Notes: generated by a model from the sequence alone, not told the origin. 64,000 nt of DNA from Liolophura sinensis (GCF_032854445.1 NC_088297.1:25431127-25495126); one strand, 5' to 3'. Shown: positions 47,401 through 61,387, counted from the first letter of the stretch. Program-made: numbers and translations.

Positions 47401-50400
47401 TGATGGTTCTACATATACGGTCACCGGAATAACAACTATAGCCGCTTTCGGCAATTCCCATGTCTACATTTGTCTAGAAATAGTCTAGAAAATTGTCAAA
47501 TAATTATAAATACCACTTAAAAACAACTGTTAAATGTTGTGCGTGTTTTGTGCACAGTGCGTACTTTATGTGCTGTGCGTGTTTTGTGCGAGGGAAGAAG
47601 AACATCACGAAATATTCACTGACTTACTTTGGCCTTGACACCAGGAGCAGGCGACGTGATTCTGACTCCGTTTTGATACCACAGTAGTAGATGATTTTGT
47701 TTCAGCATTCGATATTTTGTTATGTAACAGTTTAATCGACCATAACATTAAACACCTAGTTTATATACCATTATAATCTGACATAAACGACAAAGGATCC
47801 CACAAATAAAGCCAAAGAACTGTATAGGCCATATTATCTACATATCGTCAGAAATGCGCTGAAACCACAAATGAGGCATCGAATTAAAAATGATATGTAA
47901 CCAGTCGTTCTGTCCAATGGGAGTTCTAAAATTCCTAGCTGAGGTACACTGACAAGAGGCCGGGTTTCATCAGTTACGAGTCGCCATTCGAAAATTATCA
48001 CAATGTCGTCGATCGCTACTCTGGTTTTTACTCTGTACGGTGTACTTTTCGTGTGACAAGAAAGAATCCTAAATATCACATTTACTGTAACAGGAAATAG
48101 AGAAATCCGTCATTTCATCTAACTAGAGTGATAAAATATAAATGACTTGTGACTTAGTATTGTTTCAGCCACATCGTAAAGAGAACACGTTTGAAGCAGG
48201 CGATGGTAAATGGTTTACCGAACACATCCAACATTAAACAAAACCAAACCTACATTTTTAAAACCAGCTAAACAATTTAAACCAAAGAAGAAAACAGGCA
48301 AATGACGTGTAAATAAGGAATAACGCATCACCGGAAACGATAGTGTAAATATGGAGTAGGCAGAGTAAAACGAATATCGGCGAAGTCTACAAATACAATT
48401 AGAATATGTTTGATGTCTCGGATATCACTTAAAAAATCACATGAAAGACACTGTGGGACTACATATGTCCCATCGAGGATAAAACTATGTGTTAAGCAAG
48501 AATGCCAGCTTGGGTGAGATATGTGACATAATTTTCCTACAATTCTCTGAAATAACGAAAATCTTTAATTTCTGGCGGAAAGTGAAAGCAGAAAGAACAT
48601 CTAGGATCAAAGAAATAAAAATAATATTTGGAAAATGTTATGAATTCCATAGGGTCAGGTCAGCCAACTTCGGACGCTCGGCGAGCTTTGGACACTTCGT
48701 ATATTTGACGAACTGTTTCCTTATAAAATAGGTATTCCTGACTGAAATTCCGTGATCTTTGTCATTTATACATTGGAATAATAACAATGCACACAGGCTG
48801 TACAATATTTTATACTATGACGAAACATGAAACATTTCCACGTAGGACGCTGGGCAGAATGACAACAAAATATAGGGGACCTGTGAGTGACTGGTTTAAC
48901 GCGTGCCGCTACCCGTATGTGAGTGACGGGTTTAATGTGTGCCGCTACCCGCATGTAACAACACCGATGTACAGCCGCAGGGGTATAGATGACAATGACT
49001 GACAAGGTGCAGTGGAATATAGCAGAAGTGATGAGCACTACAAATAACATAGAAATACTTACACGAATGGAGAATGCCAGAGAAATATGACACCAACCCA
49101 CAGAATTGTACACCCATTCAGCAGTAACATTGTGTCGACTTGTAATGGTAGTGATGGTGTAGCTTGCACACCGTGTGTTGATTGGAAAAACCCGGGGCTG
49201 TGGGGAGGCTTGCCTAATTGTTACCACAAGGAGGCTTCTTAGTCCGAGGTTCTTAGCCTCTTAGCTTACATCTGGGTAGGGCAGTTTCTTTCTCTCTCTC
49301 TCTCTCTCGGGCTAGCGGGCTATTAAATCTCCCCGGTCCGAGGAACTTCGTTCGCCAAATTTTCATCCACAGCCGATCAAGAAGCAGGGTGAAAAATACC
49401 GCCCACCACCTAAAAAAACCTCTTTTTTTGGTTCCTAGAAACTACGGACGACTAAGTTTTACCAAGTCTTGACAGGAACGATAATCTGTGGCGAAATCTG
49501 TGGGAAGTGGATCTCTTCAGTCCGATTCGCTCTCATTGGCCGCTTCGCAGTTTACGTGTGTGTGTATTTTCTTGGCTAGATCTTCTCAAATCATCCGGGG
49601 TTACTACTTCTTCTACTACTACTATCTACTATAACTCTACTCGCTTTTACAAACTCACGTAGAGAGCTGAGAATTGCTCAACGCACGTCGACAGAGGGCG
49701 TGTTGCGTTCTGTTGGGAGGGTGACGACGGGCAATGGTCTACCGCTCGTTATGCGGCTAACATCGACAACGGCGCAAAAGAAATACTGACAATTTACAAG
49801 CTGTACCCTCGAACATACTAATTACCCTCTCCACGTTAATGTGAACTACGGATACAGAGCTGAGTGTAGGCATCCAGGAGCCGGGCTTATACTAGCAGAA
49901 CCAACAGGATGGGTCGGTTATGCTGTCCTGGTTGTGATGACTGAATTTATAATTCTAGGACCCTAATAATTAGCGATTAACGTCCTGGGAGCAAATCGTG
50001 GCTCCATGCGCACTCTCCACTCACTTGCTTTTATGCGCAATTAAGGAGGGTAAAAGCAAACAGCGATCGGAAACCAGCCCGGAATGTACTCTTTAATATA
50101 TCATATCGCTCTGGATGGTTCCCGGTGATGTGAATTTTGGTGGGAAACCCGTCGAGTTAGTGAACCATTTCCTGAACCAGGAAGCGTTATCAAGTCGCGG
50201 GAACATGCAGGGTCCGCTTGTCTTATCTCTTACATCTCGTCTTTGCCCTGTTAATTTGATCGCCTCTGACAGCCCCCGTTTAACCATCCAGTCGGATTGC
50301 GGTCGTTATATGCATCGTCACTGAGACGGAGGCAAACGTGCAGATGTGCTTAATCCCTCAGATTAAATCAGGATCCGTTCTTTACGTGCCTTTAAGGCCG

Positions 50401-51534
50401 TGAAATAAATTCACATACAGTTGATAGTTTATTCCAAAACTTTTGCGCTTTAAATACAATTATTTATTCATTCAATTTTTTTTTTGTTTAACGCTATTTC
50501 CATGAATTCTTCACTATTGCGTTGGAAAAAACAGAATCACAAGTGTTAAGAGAATGTGAACTCCTTTTTGAAAACATTATAACCAATTTACTTGGTATCA
50601 TTCGTCCTTTCATCGTGCAGTGCAGTGGTAATATCAAGATTACTTGTTTTCCCTCTTCTGTAACCTCTGCACTAAAAGGCTATAAAGTCGGGTCAGTGAT
50701 GCCGATCTGTCTGGTTCGAAATGCTTGTGGCGTCATTCAGTCAAAATTAGGGTCTTTTTTTCATGATATCTGCCATTTTTAACTCTACATCACGATTACC
50801 TCAAGAACACGTCAAAAAGGTGGAACTGACCGGAAATTACAAGATTCTTTTTATACTGTGCTCAAGATTATTTCGCGCCTTTCTACTTGGCCTTTCAGAG
50901 GAAAAACCGTGGAGGACTACTCTGGGTTCGAACCCACGATGTCCGATGTGTTGTAGTATTAATATTATTCTCAATAAGAATTCTGAATCAACGGGAAATA
51001 ATATGCAGCAAAATTAATGGAATTTAGGAATATTTAAGAATACTCTTTTATTCCTCTCAGATAAACCGATCAAATGGTTTTTAAAGCAAGTCAACCTTAT
51101 CTACCTCCATATCAGGAGAGGTTATTCCCTGTAACCTATTTAGTTTAGTTGGCCACTGAGGAGACGGCGCCATCTTTTTCAGTCCCTAGTCTAACGATAC
51201 ATACCTATTTATTCTCGTTAATGTACAACTGACCGATACTAATAGGCACAGGTCGGTCAACTATGAATATACATAGGATTCGGCTGACTCATCTGTTAAT
51301 TTACCCGGTTTTATATTTATATAGAAACCTGGAGTTGTTATTTGCTGTGATTTCTCGTGAGACTAGGGTAAAATCTCGCGCGAACCGTCCACCCCAGAGA
51401 GAAAATCAAGGTCGATATATTCAGGATGGAGATAGACGTGTTTCCAACGATTGTGCTTACTGATCTGAGACGTCCATTTTGGTTGACGTCTGGCATATGA
51501 ATGTCTGTTTCTACACATAAATCGTTTTTTGCAG
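44439..51534. other. Long stretch with no supported gene
   Basis: No splice-consistent coding segment found. Contents: a (TC)n run at 49286-49308, a small 33-base duplication near 48893-48958, and a fragment at about 47930-48050 that resembles 53580-53700, i.e. a dispersed repeat. The 49.6-50.4 kb part is less AT-rich than its surroundings and could be regulatory; nothing specific supports that. Confidence 0.45.
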
Positions 51535-51539
51535 ATGCT

Positions 51540-51863
51540 CTGCACAGAACTGGTAATCTGTGACATTCGAATACTGATATGGAGTCTAATACCGTGTTTC
51601 GTAAAGTTTCAAAACCAAACAGTAGATTTTATACAACAGTATACGAATGTCTGTTTCGACGTCTGGTTTCATTGCCAGGTTTATGACGTGTGTGCAGTTC
51701 TCCGGACAGAACTGGTAATCTGTGACATTCGAATACTGACATGGAGTCTAATACCGTATTTCGTAAAGTTTCAAAACCAAACAGTAGATTTTATACAACA
51801 GTATACGAATGTCTGTTTCGACGTCTGGTTTCATTGCCAGGTTTATGACGTGTGTGCAGTTCT
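51540..51863 (+). repeat. 162-bp tandem duplication
   Basis: Two nearly identical 162-base copies ('cagaactggtaatctgtg' to 'gtgtgcagttctc'). The period is a multiple of three, so a 130-residue frame stays open through both. A partial third copy lies upstream at about 51484-51515. Probably not a gene. Confidence 0.9.
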
Positions 51864-52677
51864 CAGCACAGTGACTTTGCATCGATTGCTTTGGTACATG
51901 TTTGGTGAACTGCTTCGTGGGCCTATATTCAGGAACACGGAATAGGTGCTCTGATATGAAATGATCCGTTTATGCTGCCGAAAATCGAAAACTGTACTTT
52001 ACGTAAGTAGTTTAACTAAGGCTATATATCTGGGCGCGTTTATTTGGAGAAGGAGAGATGATGTCTAAAATATAAAGTAAAGGTATTTTCAAGCGTCTAT
52101 TTTTCATTTGATAATTTCCTCATCATGAATCATTCCTTTTCCTAAATTAAGTGGCTGTAAATTTACTCCACCCGTTGTGTGTGACGAAGGTGCTAATTAT
52201 CCCAGATTTGATGCAGTTGTAAAAATTACCTGACGTTTACATCGTGTTTTTCTTGCTCTATGCTTACCTAAGTCCTATAAATCCTACATTTTACCGGCAA
52301 AAACCTGGTTCCTATTACAGTTACTGACAAAGCCATAATTTCTTAACTTTATTTTTAGCCAAGTCCGGTATAAATTAATGAGCAGATGAATGCCAAGGAA
52401 ACAAAAAACTGGCATTTATTGCGATGTATTTAGCGCGCTAAGCGATGTAGATTTACTTGACGTCGCGTCAGCTTGTGCCTTCACACATCTGGTCGCTGAG
52501 TTATGTCGTGTTGTCAGAAAGTTCTTACCACTTCAAGTTTCCGTTGAAGATGACATGCAGACAAATGAAAGGCGAGGTTAGTCGAATCAAAATCAGGGAC
52601 GATTCTGTGATAACTGACGTCAGGCGTCTTCAGTCATTATTTAATTAAATAATGTATCCATATGATATCTCATATCT
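51864..52677. other. Intergenic stretch, no supported gene
   Basis: Short frames at 52390-52648 overlap in two readings and show no protein features. Confidence 0.5.
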
Positions 52678-52789
52678 TGTGACGGTCTGGCAGCAACACA
52701 CGGATGGTCGTGAATTTCCAACCACCATAATGCTGGCCACTGTCATATAAGTTATATATTCTTCAGTACGGCGTAAAACACTAATCATA

Positions 52790-52828
<39 letters not shown>

Positions 52829-52830
52829 AT
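52678..52830 (+). mobile_element. SINE family A copy, diverged, with long (AAAT)n tail
   Basis: 'cagcaacacacggatggtcg', 'accaccataatgctggcc' and 'tacggcgtaaaacac' are followed by about ten AAAT units. Confidence 0.88.
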
Positions 52831-54206
52831 CAAAGATGATATGAAAAATGATATAAATACCGCACATGTGGGTCATAGTTTCTATTTCATGTCAGTTCGA
52901 CCATATTGATAATGGGAAGCAGGTCGTTGGTAGTAGGCTAAAAGGCGATTGCAGTTTCAATCCTAGTTTTCCTATTCTCTAGCTCCTAGAGAATTTGTAG
53001 ATTCAGCCGCTCTCACCGCAAACGCAGTCTTGGTCACTGTAAGCCGTGGCCATTGTTCGTGTAGCCGATTGCGAAGTCTTCCGACCATACGGAATTATCA
53101 ACTCTGTACGTCCCAGGTGGGAAAGTTCGTCAATAACATGCCAAAGGTCATTGGTTTACCACGGGCACTGCGTTTTTCTGGCCATACCACCCATGAAGAT
53201 CGTACAAGCTAGACATTCTTGATTATAACATTCAACCACAATCAAATAAATACGTAAATCCCGAAAACGAAACCTTCTCACACCCTTCTCAAGCCGCAAT
53301 AGCTAACTTACACTAACGACTATAGCTCAACATACACGACCTTACTAACATACGTTTTAATAGCCCCAAACGTGGACTTTTTTGTACATTTTGTGCGACA
53401 CAACTCAGTGTTGAATCCGGATGGCTCGCTAACCTTATCCTAGACCAGTGGCGCCTTAAGAATAGCAACTAACAACCCTGCATTTCTTTGTTTACCTAAT
53501 TCTGCTTAAGCCATGGTGGTAAGGGGCGTCTGATTTCTACCACACTTAAGAATTTATTTGAACAGTTAGAATAAAAACCTAACTGGGGTACATTGACAAC
53601 AAGCGGTATATCACCGGTTACATGTGACCATTTGCCAGCTTTCACACTGCCGTCAATGCTCCGGTTTTACTCTCTACGCTGCAGTGTTTTTGTCTTATGA
53701 CTCACATTGAGGTTTACATGTAGGCTTATTCTTGACAAACTGTCAACCTGCATAATAACAATTAATACATTCATGGCCTTAAAAATGTGTCACCAAGCCT
53801 GCAGTCTGGGTGGCAACTGAATGCCCGAAAAACGGAATCTCTGTACGAGTTGGTTATGGCGTCAGAGAAATGGTTGGAGGGCGAAGAGCGGTAAGGGGAG
53901 GGTGGGGGCAGTTAGCAAACAGCTTTCAGTCTGAACAAACTACATACAACCCCAAGAGAACGTTTGTATTATTAATATGAGTTTGTGAGAGAATATGGAA
54001 TTAATTAAGTGGAAATTCGTATGGATATTGACATCAGGGAAGCTTGGAGAGGTCATAGGGTGAAATTAATATGAATGGTAAGGCGGGTGTCAGAATCACA
54101 CTGGGTCATTTGGTGCTGAAAAGCTTGGTTCATTTGTCACTTTACACCAAGAGGTAGGCTCAGTGGAGAGACGGAAATGACAAAACCATTTCAAAATAAC
54201 CGAAAA
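52831..54206. other. Intergenic stretch with repeat traces
   Basis: A decayed SINE with an 'aggtcattggtttaccacgggc' type core (related to 27698-27950) spans about 53035-53260. A second dispersed repeat copy (see 47.9 kb) is at about 53580-53700. No gene. Confidence 0.45.
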
Positions 54207-57200
54207 CAGAAACAGTAAATAAAGCTGTTGCTCACAGCCCGCGTTGGTGTGACAGAGACAGTAAATGAAGCTGTTACTGCGAGCTCGCGTTGCTGTGATA
54301 GACACAGTAAATAAAGCTGTTACTGCGAGCCCGCGATGGTGTGACAGAGACACTAAATGAAGCTGTTACTGCGAGCTCGCGTTGCTGTGATAGACACAGT
54401 AAATAAAGCTGTTACTGCGAGCCCGAGATGGTGTGACAGAGACAGTAAATGAAGCTATTACTCCCAGCCCGCGTTAGTGTGACAGAGACAGTAAATAAAG
54501 CTGTTGCTCCCAGCCCAAAAAGGTGTGACAGAACAGTAAATGAAGCTGTTACTACCAGTCCGTGTTGGTATGACAGAGACAGTAAATAAAGCTGTTACTC
54601 CCAGCACGCGTTGGTGTCACAGAGACAATAAAAAAAGCCGTCACTCCCAGTCCGCGTTGGTGTGACAGAGACAGTAAATAAAGCTGTTACTCCTAGTCCG
54701 CGTTGGTGTGACAGAGACAGTAAATGAAGCTGTTGCTCCAAGCCCATGTTGGTGTGACAGAGACAGTAAATAAAGCTGTTACTGCCAGTCCGCGATGATA
54801 TGAGAGAAAGCTGTTGCTCTCATCCTGCGTTGATGTGCCAGAACAGGAATAAAGCTGTTACTCCCAGTCCGCATTAATGTGACCGAGACTGTAAATAAAG
54901 CTGATACGGCGAGCCCGCGTTGGTATGACAGAGACAGTAAATAAAGCTGTTACTGCGAGTCCGCGTTGGTGTGACAGAGAGTATACATAAAGCTGTTGCT
55001 CCCAGCCCGCGTTGGTGTGACACAGACAGTAAATGAAGCTGTTACTGCAAGTCCGCGTTGGTGTGACGGAAATAGTTAATAAAGCTGTCACTCCCATCCT
55101 GCGTTGATGTGACAGAGACTGTAAATAAAGCTGTTTCTGCGAGCCCGCGTTGGTGTGACAGAGACAGTAAATGAAGCTAATGCACCCAGCCCACGAAGGT
55201 GTGACAGAACAGTAAATAAAGCTGTTACTGCGAGTCCGTGTTGGTGTGACAGAGACGTAAATGAAGCTGTTGCTCCCAGCCCACGCTGGTGTGACAGAGA
55301 CAGTAAATAAAGCTGTTACTACCAGCCCTCGATGGTGTGACAGAGACAGTAATTGAAGCTCTTGCTCCCAGCTCACGTTGGTGTGACAGAAAAGTAAATA
55401 AAGTTGTTACTGCTAGTCCGCGTTGGTATGAGAGATAGCTGTTGCTCTCATCCTGCGTTGATGTGCCAGAACAGGAATAAAGCTGTTACTCCCAGTCCGC
55501 ATTAATATGACAGGAATAGTAAATAAAGCTGTTACTGCGAGTCCGCGTTGGTGTGACCAAGACTGTAAATAAAGCTGTTGCTCCCAGTCCGCGTTGGTGT
55601 GACACAGACAGTAAATGAAGCTGTTACTGCGAGCCCGCGATGGTGTGACAGAGACAGTAACTGAAGTTGTTGCTCCCAGCCCACGTTGGTGTGACAGAAC
55701 AGTAAATAAAGTTGTTACTGCGAGCCTGCGTTGGTGTGACAGAGACAGTAAATGAAGCTAATGCTCCCAGCCCACGAAGGTGTGACAGAACAGTAAATAA
55801 AACTGTTACTGCCAGTCCGTATTGGTATGACAGAGGCAGTAAATAAAGCTGTTACTCCCAGCACGCGTTGGTGTTATAGAGACAGTAAATGAAGCTGTTG
55901 CTCCCAGTCCACACTAATGTGACAGAACTGTAAATAAATCTGTTACTCCCATCCCGTGTTGGTGTGACAGAGACAGTAAATAAAGCTGTTACTCCCAGTC
56001 CGCGTTGGTGTTACAGAGACAGTAAATAAAGCTGTTACTCCCAGCACGTGTTGGTGTTACAGAGACAGTAAATAAAGCTGTTACTCCCAGCACGTGTTGG
56101 TGTTACAGAGACAGTAAATGAAGCTGTTGCTCCCAGTCCACACTTGTGTGACAGAACAGTAAATAAATCTGTTACTCCCAGCCCGCGTTGGTGTGACAGA
56201 GACAGTAAATAAAGCTGTTACTCCCAGTCCGCGTTGGTGTGACAGAGACAGTAAATGAAGCTGTTACTCCCAGCTCACGTTGGTGTGACAAAACAGTAAA
56301 TAAAGCTGTTACTGGCAGTCCGCGTTGGTATGAGAGAAAGCTGTTGCTCTCATCCTGCGTTGATGTGCCAGAACAGGAATAAAGCTGTTACTACCAGTCC
56401 GCATTAATGTGATAGAAACAGTAATTAAAGCTGTTACTGCGAGTCCGCGTTGGTGTGATCGAGACTGTAAATAAAGCTGTTGCTCCCAGCCCGCGTTGGT
56501 GTGACAGAACAGTAAATGAAGCTGTTACTCCTAGTCCGCGTTGGTGTGACAGAGACAGTAAATGAAGCTGTTGCTCACAGACCGCGTTGGTGTGACCGAG
56601 ACTGTAAATAAAGCTGTTGCACACAGCCCCCGTTGTTGTGATAGAAACAGTAAATAAAGGTGTTACACCCATCCTGCGTTGGTGTGACAGAGACCGTAAA
56701 TAAAGCTGTCACTCCCATCCCGAGTTAGTATGACAGAGAAGTAAATGAAGCTGTAACTGGAAGCCCGCTCTGGTATGACAAAGTAAATAAAGCTGTTGCT
56801 TCCAGCCCGAGTTGATTTGACAGAAATAGTTAATAAAGCTGCCTGTCCCATCCCGCGTTGGTGTGACAGAGACAGTAAATAAGGCTGTTACTGCGAGCCC
56901 GCGTTGTTGTGACAGAGACAGTAAATGAAGCTTTTACTGGGAGCCCGCGTTGTTGTGACATAGACAGTAAATGAAGCTGTTGCTCCCAGTCCGCGTTGGT
57001 GTGACCGAGACTGTAAATAAAGCTGTTGCACACAGCCCCCGTTGTTGTGATAGAAACAGTAAATAAAGGTGTTACACCCATCCTGCGTTGGTGTGACAGA
57101 GACCGTAAATAAAGCTGTTGCTCCCAGCCTGCGTTGATTTGACAGAAATAGTTAATCAAGCTGCTACTCCAATCCCGCGTTGGTGTGACAGAGACAGTAA

Positions 57201-57818
57201 ATAAAGGTGTCACTCCCATTCCGAGTTGGTGTGACAGAGACAGTAAATAAAGCTGTTACTTCCATATTGCGGTGGTGTGACAGAGACAGTAAATAAAGCT
57301 GTCACTCCCATCCTGCGTTGGTGTGACAGAGACAGTAAATGAAGCTGTCACTCCCATCCTGCGTTGGTGTGACAGAGACAGTAAATAAAGCTGTTGCTCC
57401 CAGCCTGCGTTGATTTGACAGAAATAGTTAATCAAGCTGCTACTCCAATCCCGCGTTGGTGTGACAGAGACAGTAAATAAAGCTGTTACTGCCAGTCCGC
57501 GATGATATGAGAGAAAACTGTTGCTCCCATCCTGCGTTAATGTGACAGAACAGGAATAAAGCTGTTACTCCCAGTCCACATTAATGTGACAGAGACAGTA
57601 AATAAAGCTGTTGCTCCCAGCCTGCGTTGATTTGACAGAAATAGTTAATAAAGCTGTTACTCCAATCCCGCGTTGGTGTGACAGAGACAGCAAATAAAGC
57701 TGTTACTGCGAGTCCGCATTAATATGACAGGAACAGTAAATAAAGCTGTTACTGCGAGCCCGCGTTGATGTGACAGAACAGTAAATAAAGCTGTTGCTCT
57801 CCGCCCGCGTTGGTGCGC
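54207..57818 (+). repeat. 46-bp satellite array, about 78 units
   Basis: The unit has 'gacagagacagtaaataaag' then 'ctgttactcccagcccgcgt' and tggtgt. Units differ by point changes and small deletions, and groups of several units recur (for example around 54790-54870, 55430-55500 and 56330-56400, which share 'gagagaaagctgttgctctc'-like variants). Most units carry AATAAA (some AATGAA) on the plus strand. Confidence 0.97.
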
Positions 57819-57968
57819 CGTCACAGGCATCAAATTACCATTCACCTGGAGAACCCATTTCCTGTAAGAAAGTTCAACCCAATCCAGCTAAATATAAGAA
57901 AGTGTTGTAAGTCAGAAGACGCATTCATGTAAAGAAAAGCAATCAACATTTGCAGGCGCGTAAATTAA

Positions 57969-58182
57969 ATCAGTATCGAAGTCTATAGTTTCGTGTATCC
58001 AATCAGTATCCAAATATATAGTTTTGAGTATCAAATCAGTATTCAAATCTATGATCTCTTGTATCTAATCAGTATCCAAATATATAGTTTCGTGTATCCA
58101 ATGGGTATCCATATCCATGGTCACGTGTATCCAATCGGTATCCAAATCTGTAGTTTTGTGTATCCAATGAGTATCCAAATCT
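57969..58182 (+). repeat. 33-bp tandem repeat, about 6.5 copies
   Basis: The unit is 'gtgtatccaatcagtatcc' plus 'aaatatatagtttc'. Confidence 0.92.
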
Positions 58183-58199
58183 AGTTTTTAAAAAAACAG

Positions 58200-58310
58200 A
58201 CCCTGATATTCCAGTCGCTAAAGCGTCCGCTTCGGGACCAGTAGATCCAGGGTAAATCCTGGGTCTGGTCTCACCTTAGACCTTGTAACTTCTTTGTTAG
58301 GCGGAATTAG
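58200..58310 (+). mobile_element. SINE family B head fragment
   Basis: 'tccgcttcgggaccagtag', 'atccagggtaaatcctggg' and 'ttgtaacttctttgttaggc' match the head of the copy at 29725. The 3' part is missing. Confidence 0.75.
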
Positions 58311-60108
58311 GGACAATAATAAACGCTAGAAATTTTTGGCAATCTCTTTATTAGAGACATAAAGTGAGAGGGTTTGATGGAATATTCGTCACACTTTAGC
58401 TTTTGTAGTGATAACTGATCACGTGTATTTAAATCGACAGTTAGACAACAAAAGACAGTTTATCTAATAAAAGCTAGAAGGCGAGATATGTAAATGCCAT
58501 TGACACGTCATGCAGGGCCCATCGATATATTTGCGACATGTATCTCTTTCTTCATAATTATTAGCATTCAGTCCGCTGAAATGCTATACCAAAAACCGAA
58601 CACCCCACTCAAGTCACGCTACATTGACAGTTCGACACTATAATCTGAAAGTCAACTCTGACATTTGTATGCTACTAGCAAACCACGAATGGAAGTTCCA
58701 AGTCGATAACCTTAAGATCCATTTCCAAACCAACCTAAATCGTCAATTCCCAAAAGAATATGTAAGAATTATTAAATAAATGGTAAATAAAACTGGTAAT
58801 ATGTATAAGAGAGAACCTAAGCCATTTGGAAGAAATTCATGCTTATTAATCTCTGATCATCTGTCCCAGAACGCTTCCAGGTTGTCTTCGTGAATTGGTA
58901 AAGCTCGGTTGTAAAAATGTAAAAACTGAAATAATATTTCGTGCGTGCATGCGTATGAGCCATGTCATTCTCTGCGTTATATGTGTCCCGTCTGAGTCAT
59001 ATTCCTCTAGGATTCATTTTCTCTCTCTCTGTCTTGCCTTAATGTAGGAACTGGGTTTCACTTTAAGTGTGGGCATTATGATACCCTTCAGATCTGAATC
59101 GATATAAATCCGTTTTCGTTATGGAGACTTTTAGCCCTTGATCCTTTTTCTCTTTGCATCAGTCCGCGTGGCGTCTTTTGCGCTCACGAGCAAACATGCT
59201 TATCAGGTTAAGGTTTTTAATCTTCGCCAAAAGCGTGACTTCGCAGGCCCGGAAAAGAAAATGTACAGCACATCCGGGTACTTTACCCGAAGGAAGTTAC
59301 CTGTCTGAAGAAAATGATATTTTCAAATTGTATATGTGCCTGAGGAAAACTTTTGATTAGTCACGAATGACCGAAACTGAAGGCTGTGATTAGAGAGATC
59401 GATGCCATGTTGACTTGGACCTCGCATAACTGGGATGACAGTGAGTACTGCGCATGTACAGAGCTGGGAGTTTTTACACAGGAAGTCTACCTTACTTTTG
59501 ATGGGGTCAATAATCTGTCCCTGCATCGATTGTCCAGTATAGTTTAGAAATACAGGAACTGCTTTATTAAGAAAAGGTATATAGTGTTTGGATTTCAGGG
59601 CATGAATTATATCGTAACATTTAACAGAAATACTAGCAGGTATTCTTCACGCAAACTACAGCACGACTAGTAAATAGCTTTATAGGTACGGTCGATGCAA
59701 ACGGCGCATGCGTAAGGCCAACAGTCGCCATTCGTGTGGGAAAGTGGTTGGATATAGGATACAATAAGCTCTTGTTCAGTTTACTTAAAAGTATGATCAG
59801 TAAGATAAAGAAGAAAGAAATGTGGCCACAACTTGTACAGTGCAAAATTAATCCTACCAGAGAGAATTTGGGAAAAGTGGACGTATCCGCACCATCCCCC
59901 AAAACAACAACAACGCCATCTCCTAACACTCATTCCAAAATGCTCTAACATTCAGCTTCTCTGCTCTACCAATTCTTCCAATTCTGAAATGAATTCACAG
60001 GTTTAATTGTTTCTCTTGAGCTGTAGGAGGATAGAACAAGCTCACTAAGAACTTGATCTGTTCGATGATAATTCATTCAATCATTTTTGTTTTCCGTATT
60101 AAATGGTG
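58311..60108. other. Intergenic stretch, no supported gene
   Basis: Frames at 59154-59360 and 59633-59948 show no domain or splice support. Confidence 0.5.
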
Positions 60109-60149
60109 CATATTTATTTATTCATTTGATTGGTGTTTTACGCCGTAGA
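60109..60149 (-). mobile_element. SINE family A tail fragment
   Basis: Only the last part remains: 'ttgattggtgttttacgccg'. Confidence 0.7.
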
Positions 60150-60196
60150 GTTTGTTTAGCCTCTGTTTTGCCGCCGGAGGATGAGGGCGAAGAGAA

Positions 60197-60236
60197 GGGG
60201 CCGGGCTGGGATCTGGGGGCGGGGAATGGGAGGCGG
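60197..60236 (+). other. G-rich tract, possible G-quadruplex
   Basis: Six G runs of three or more within about 40 bases. Confidence 0.5.
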
Positions 60237-61387
60237 CAACTGTGCCGAGGATAACAGGTGTGATAGGCCCACTACAGTCTGTTTCTTTTAATTTATCTCT
60301 TGTATTCAGCCCTCTGTACAATCAGTCGCATTTACTACAAAACTTGCCTTTTGCTGGTGAAACGTTCGACACAAAGAACTCATTGCATCGGGTGACGTAA
60401 TAAATATTAAAAGAAAACAGTGAATTAAAAAAAAATATTCTTTTTTTCAAAAGTGTCTTTATGGATAACAACTTATAATTTGTTCCTAGCTTGATTCGTT
60501 ATCAAGCAAGTTGTTATCGGTAAAGAAACTTAGTGAAGTTATTCTGCCAACTTCTAGATTCATCTTAAAGAACTTGCATTTGCTTTGCAATAATATGGAC
60601 GTCTAGCATATCGATTTGTAGCTTGTGATTTTATGTGTTACTAACGAACGGCATTTATGTTAGAGAGTGTGAATAACTTTACAGCGAGCTGAATATATTT
60701 GACAAGTGGAAAGACTATAGTATTTCTCTGTGCTTGTGTTTGTGACTGTGAATTTGGTGAATGCCTCTGGTATTCAATTAAGATAGGACTCTTTGTTCTT
60801 GGTTCTCACCCTTATTTCTGAATGTCGATTTAAAAAACATGTTCAGTAAGGAAACCTGATCTAAGTTCTGTAAGGCTCAATGCAGGCCGCCATATTGGAA
60901 TAGCCGATTAGATAGAACTTTCTGCTATAACTTTTCGATCGGCGAATTGACTTTATGATTGAAATTTAAAAGACAAATAACTCACATACCTTCACATGAA
61001 ATAATCCTTGAACGAACTAAAGTATGCACCATATCACTTGTAGAACTCTTGACCGGTAACTTTGAGGTTTTGACGGGATGATTTTACCCCAAAGTAAGTT
61101 TGAATGAATTCTTGTCGTTTCATGCAATTGTGATTTTGATTGAGTGATTTCCTTTTTATACATAGTGATTTTGAATGAATATTTATGGATTAATACGACA
61201 TGGATAGTATTTCAGCCCTGTGATAGCGATTGTGATTTGGTCAGGTGGCTACATTTAATTGACCTATTTTATAGGTTTTAAGCCATACTGAAGAACAATT
61301 CACTGCACAGAACCGACAACGAAAACCATGGTAACTGCACTTAGGCAAGTACCTGACCAACCGCCTACCTGACCAACCGCCTGGCAT
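60237..61387. other. Intergenic stretch, no supported gene
   Basis: AT-rich, with stops in all frames. A reversed family A tail trace may lie at 61270-61305. Confidence 0.5.

Noticed and set aside
48766-49227. 153-codon minus-strand frame
   Set aside because: Includes a small duplication, has no domain or signal, and its composition is like non-coding DNA.
54858-57845. Antisense frames of 60-170 codons (FIYCLCHTNAG-type)
   Set aside because: They are the reverse reading of the 46-bp satellite, with frame changes at unit indels.
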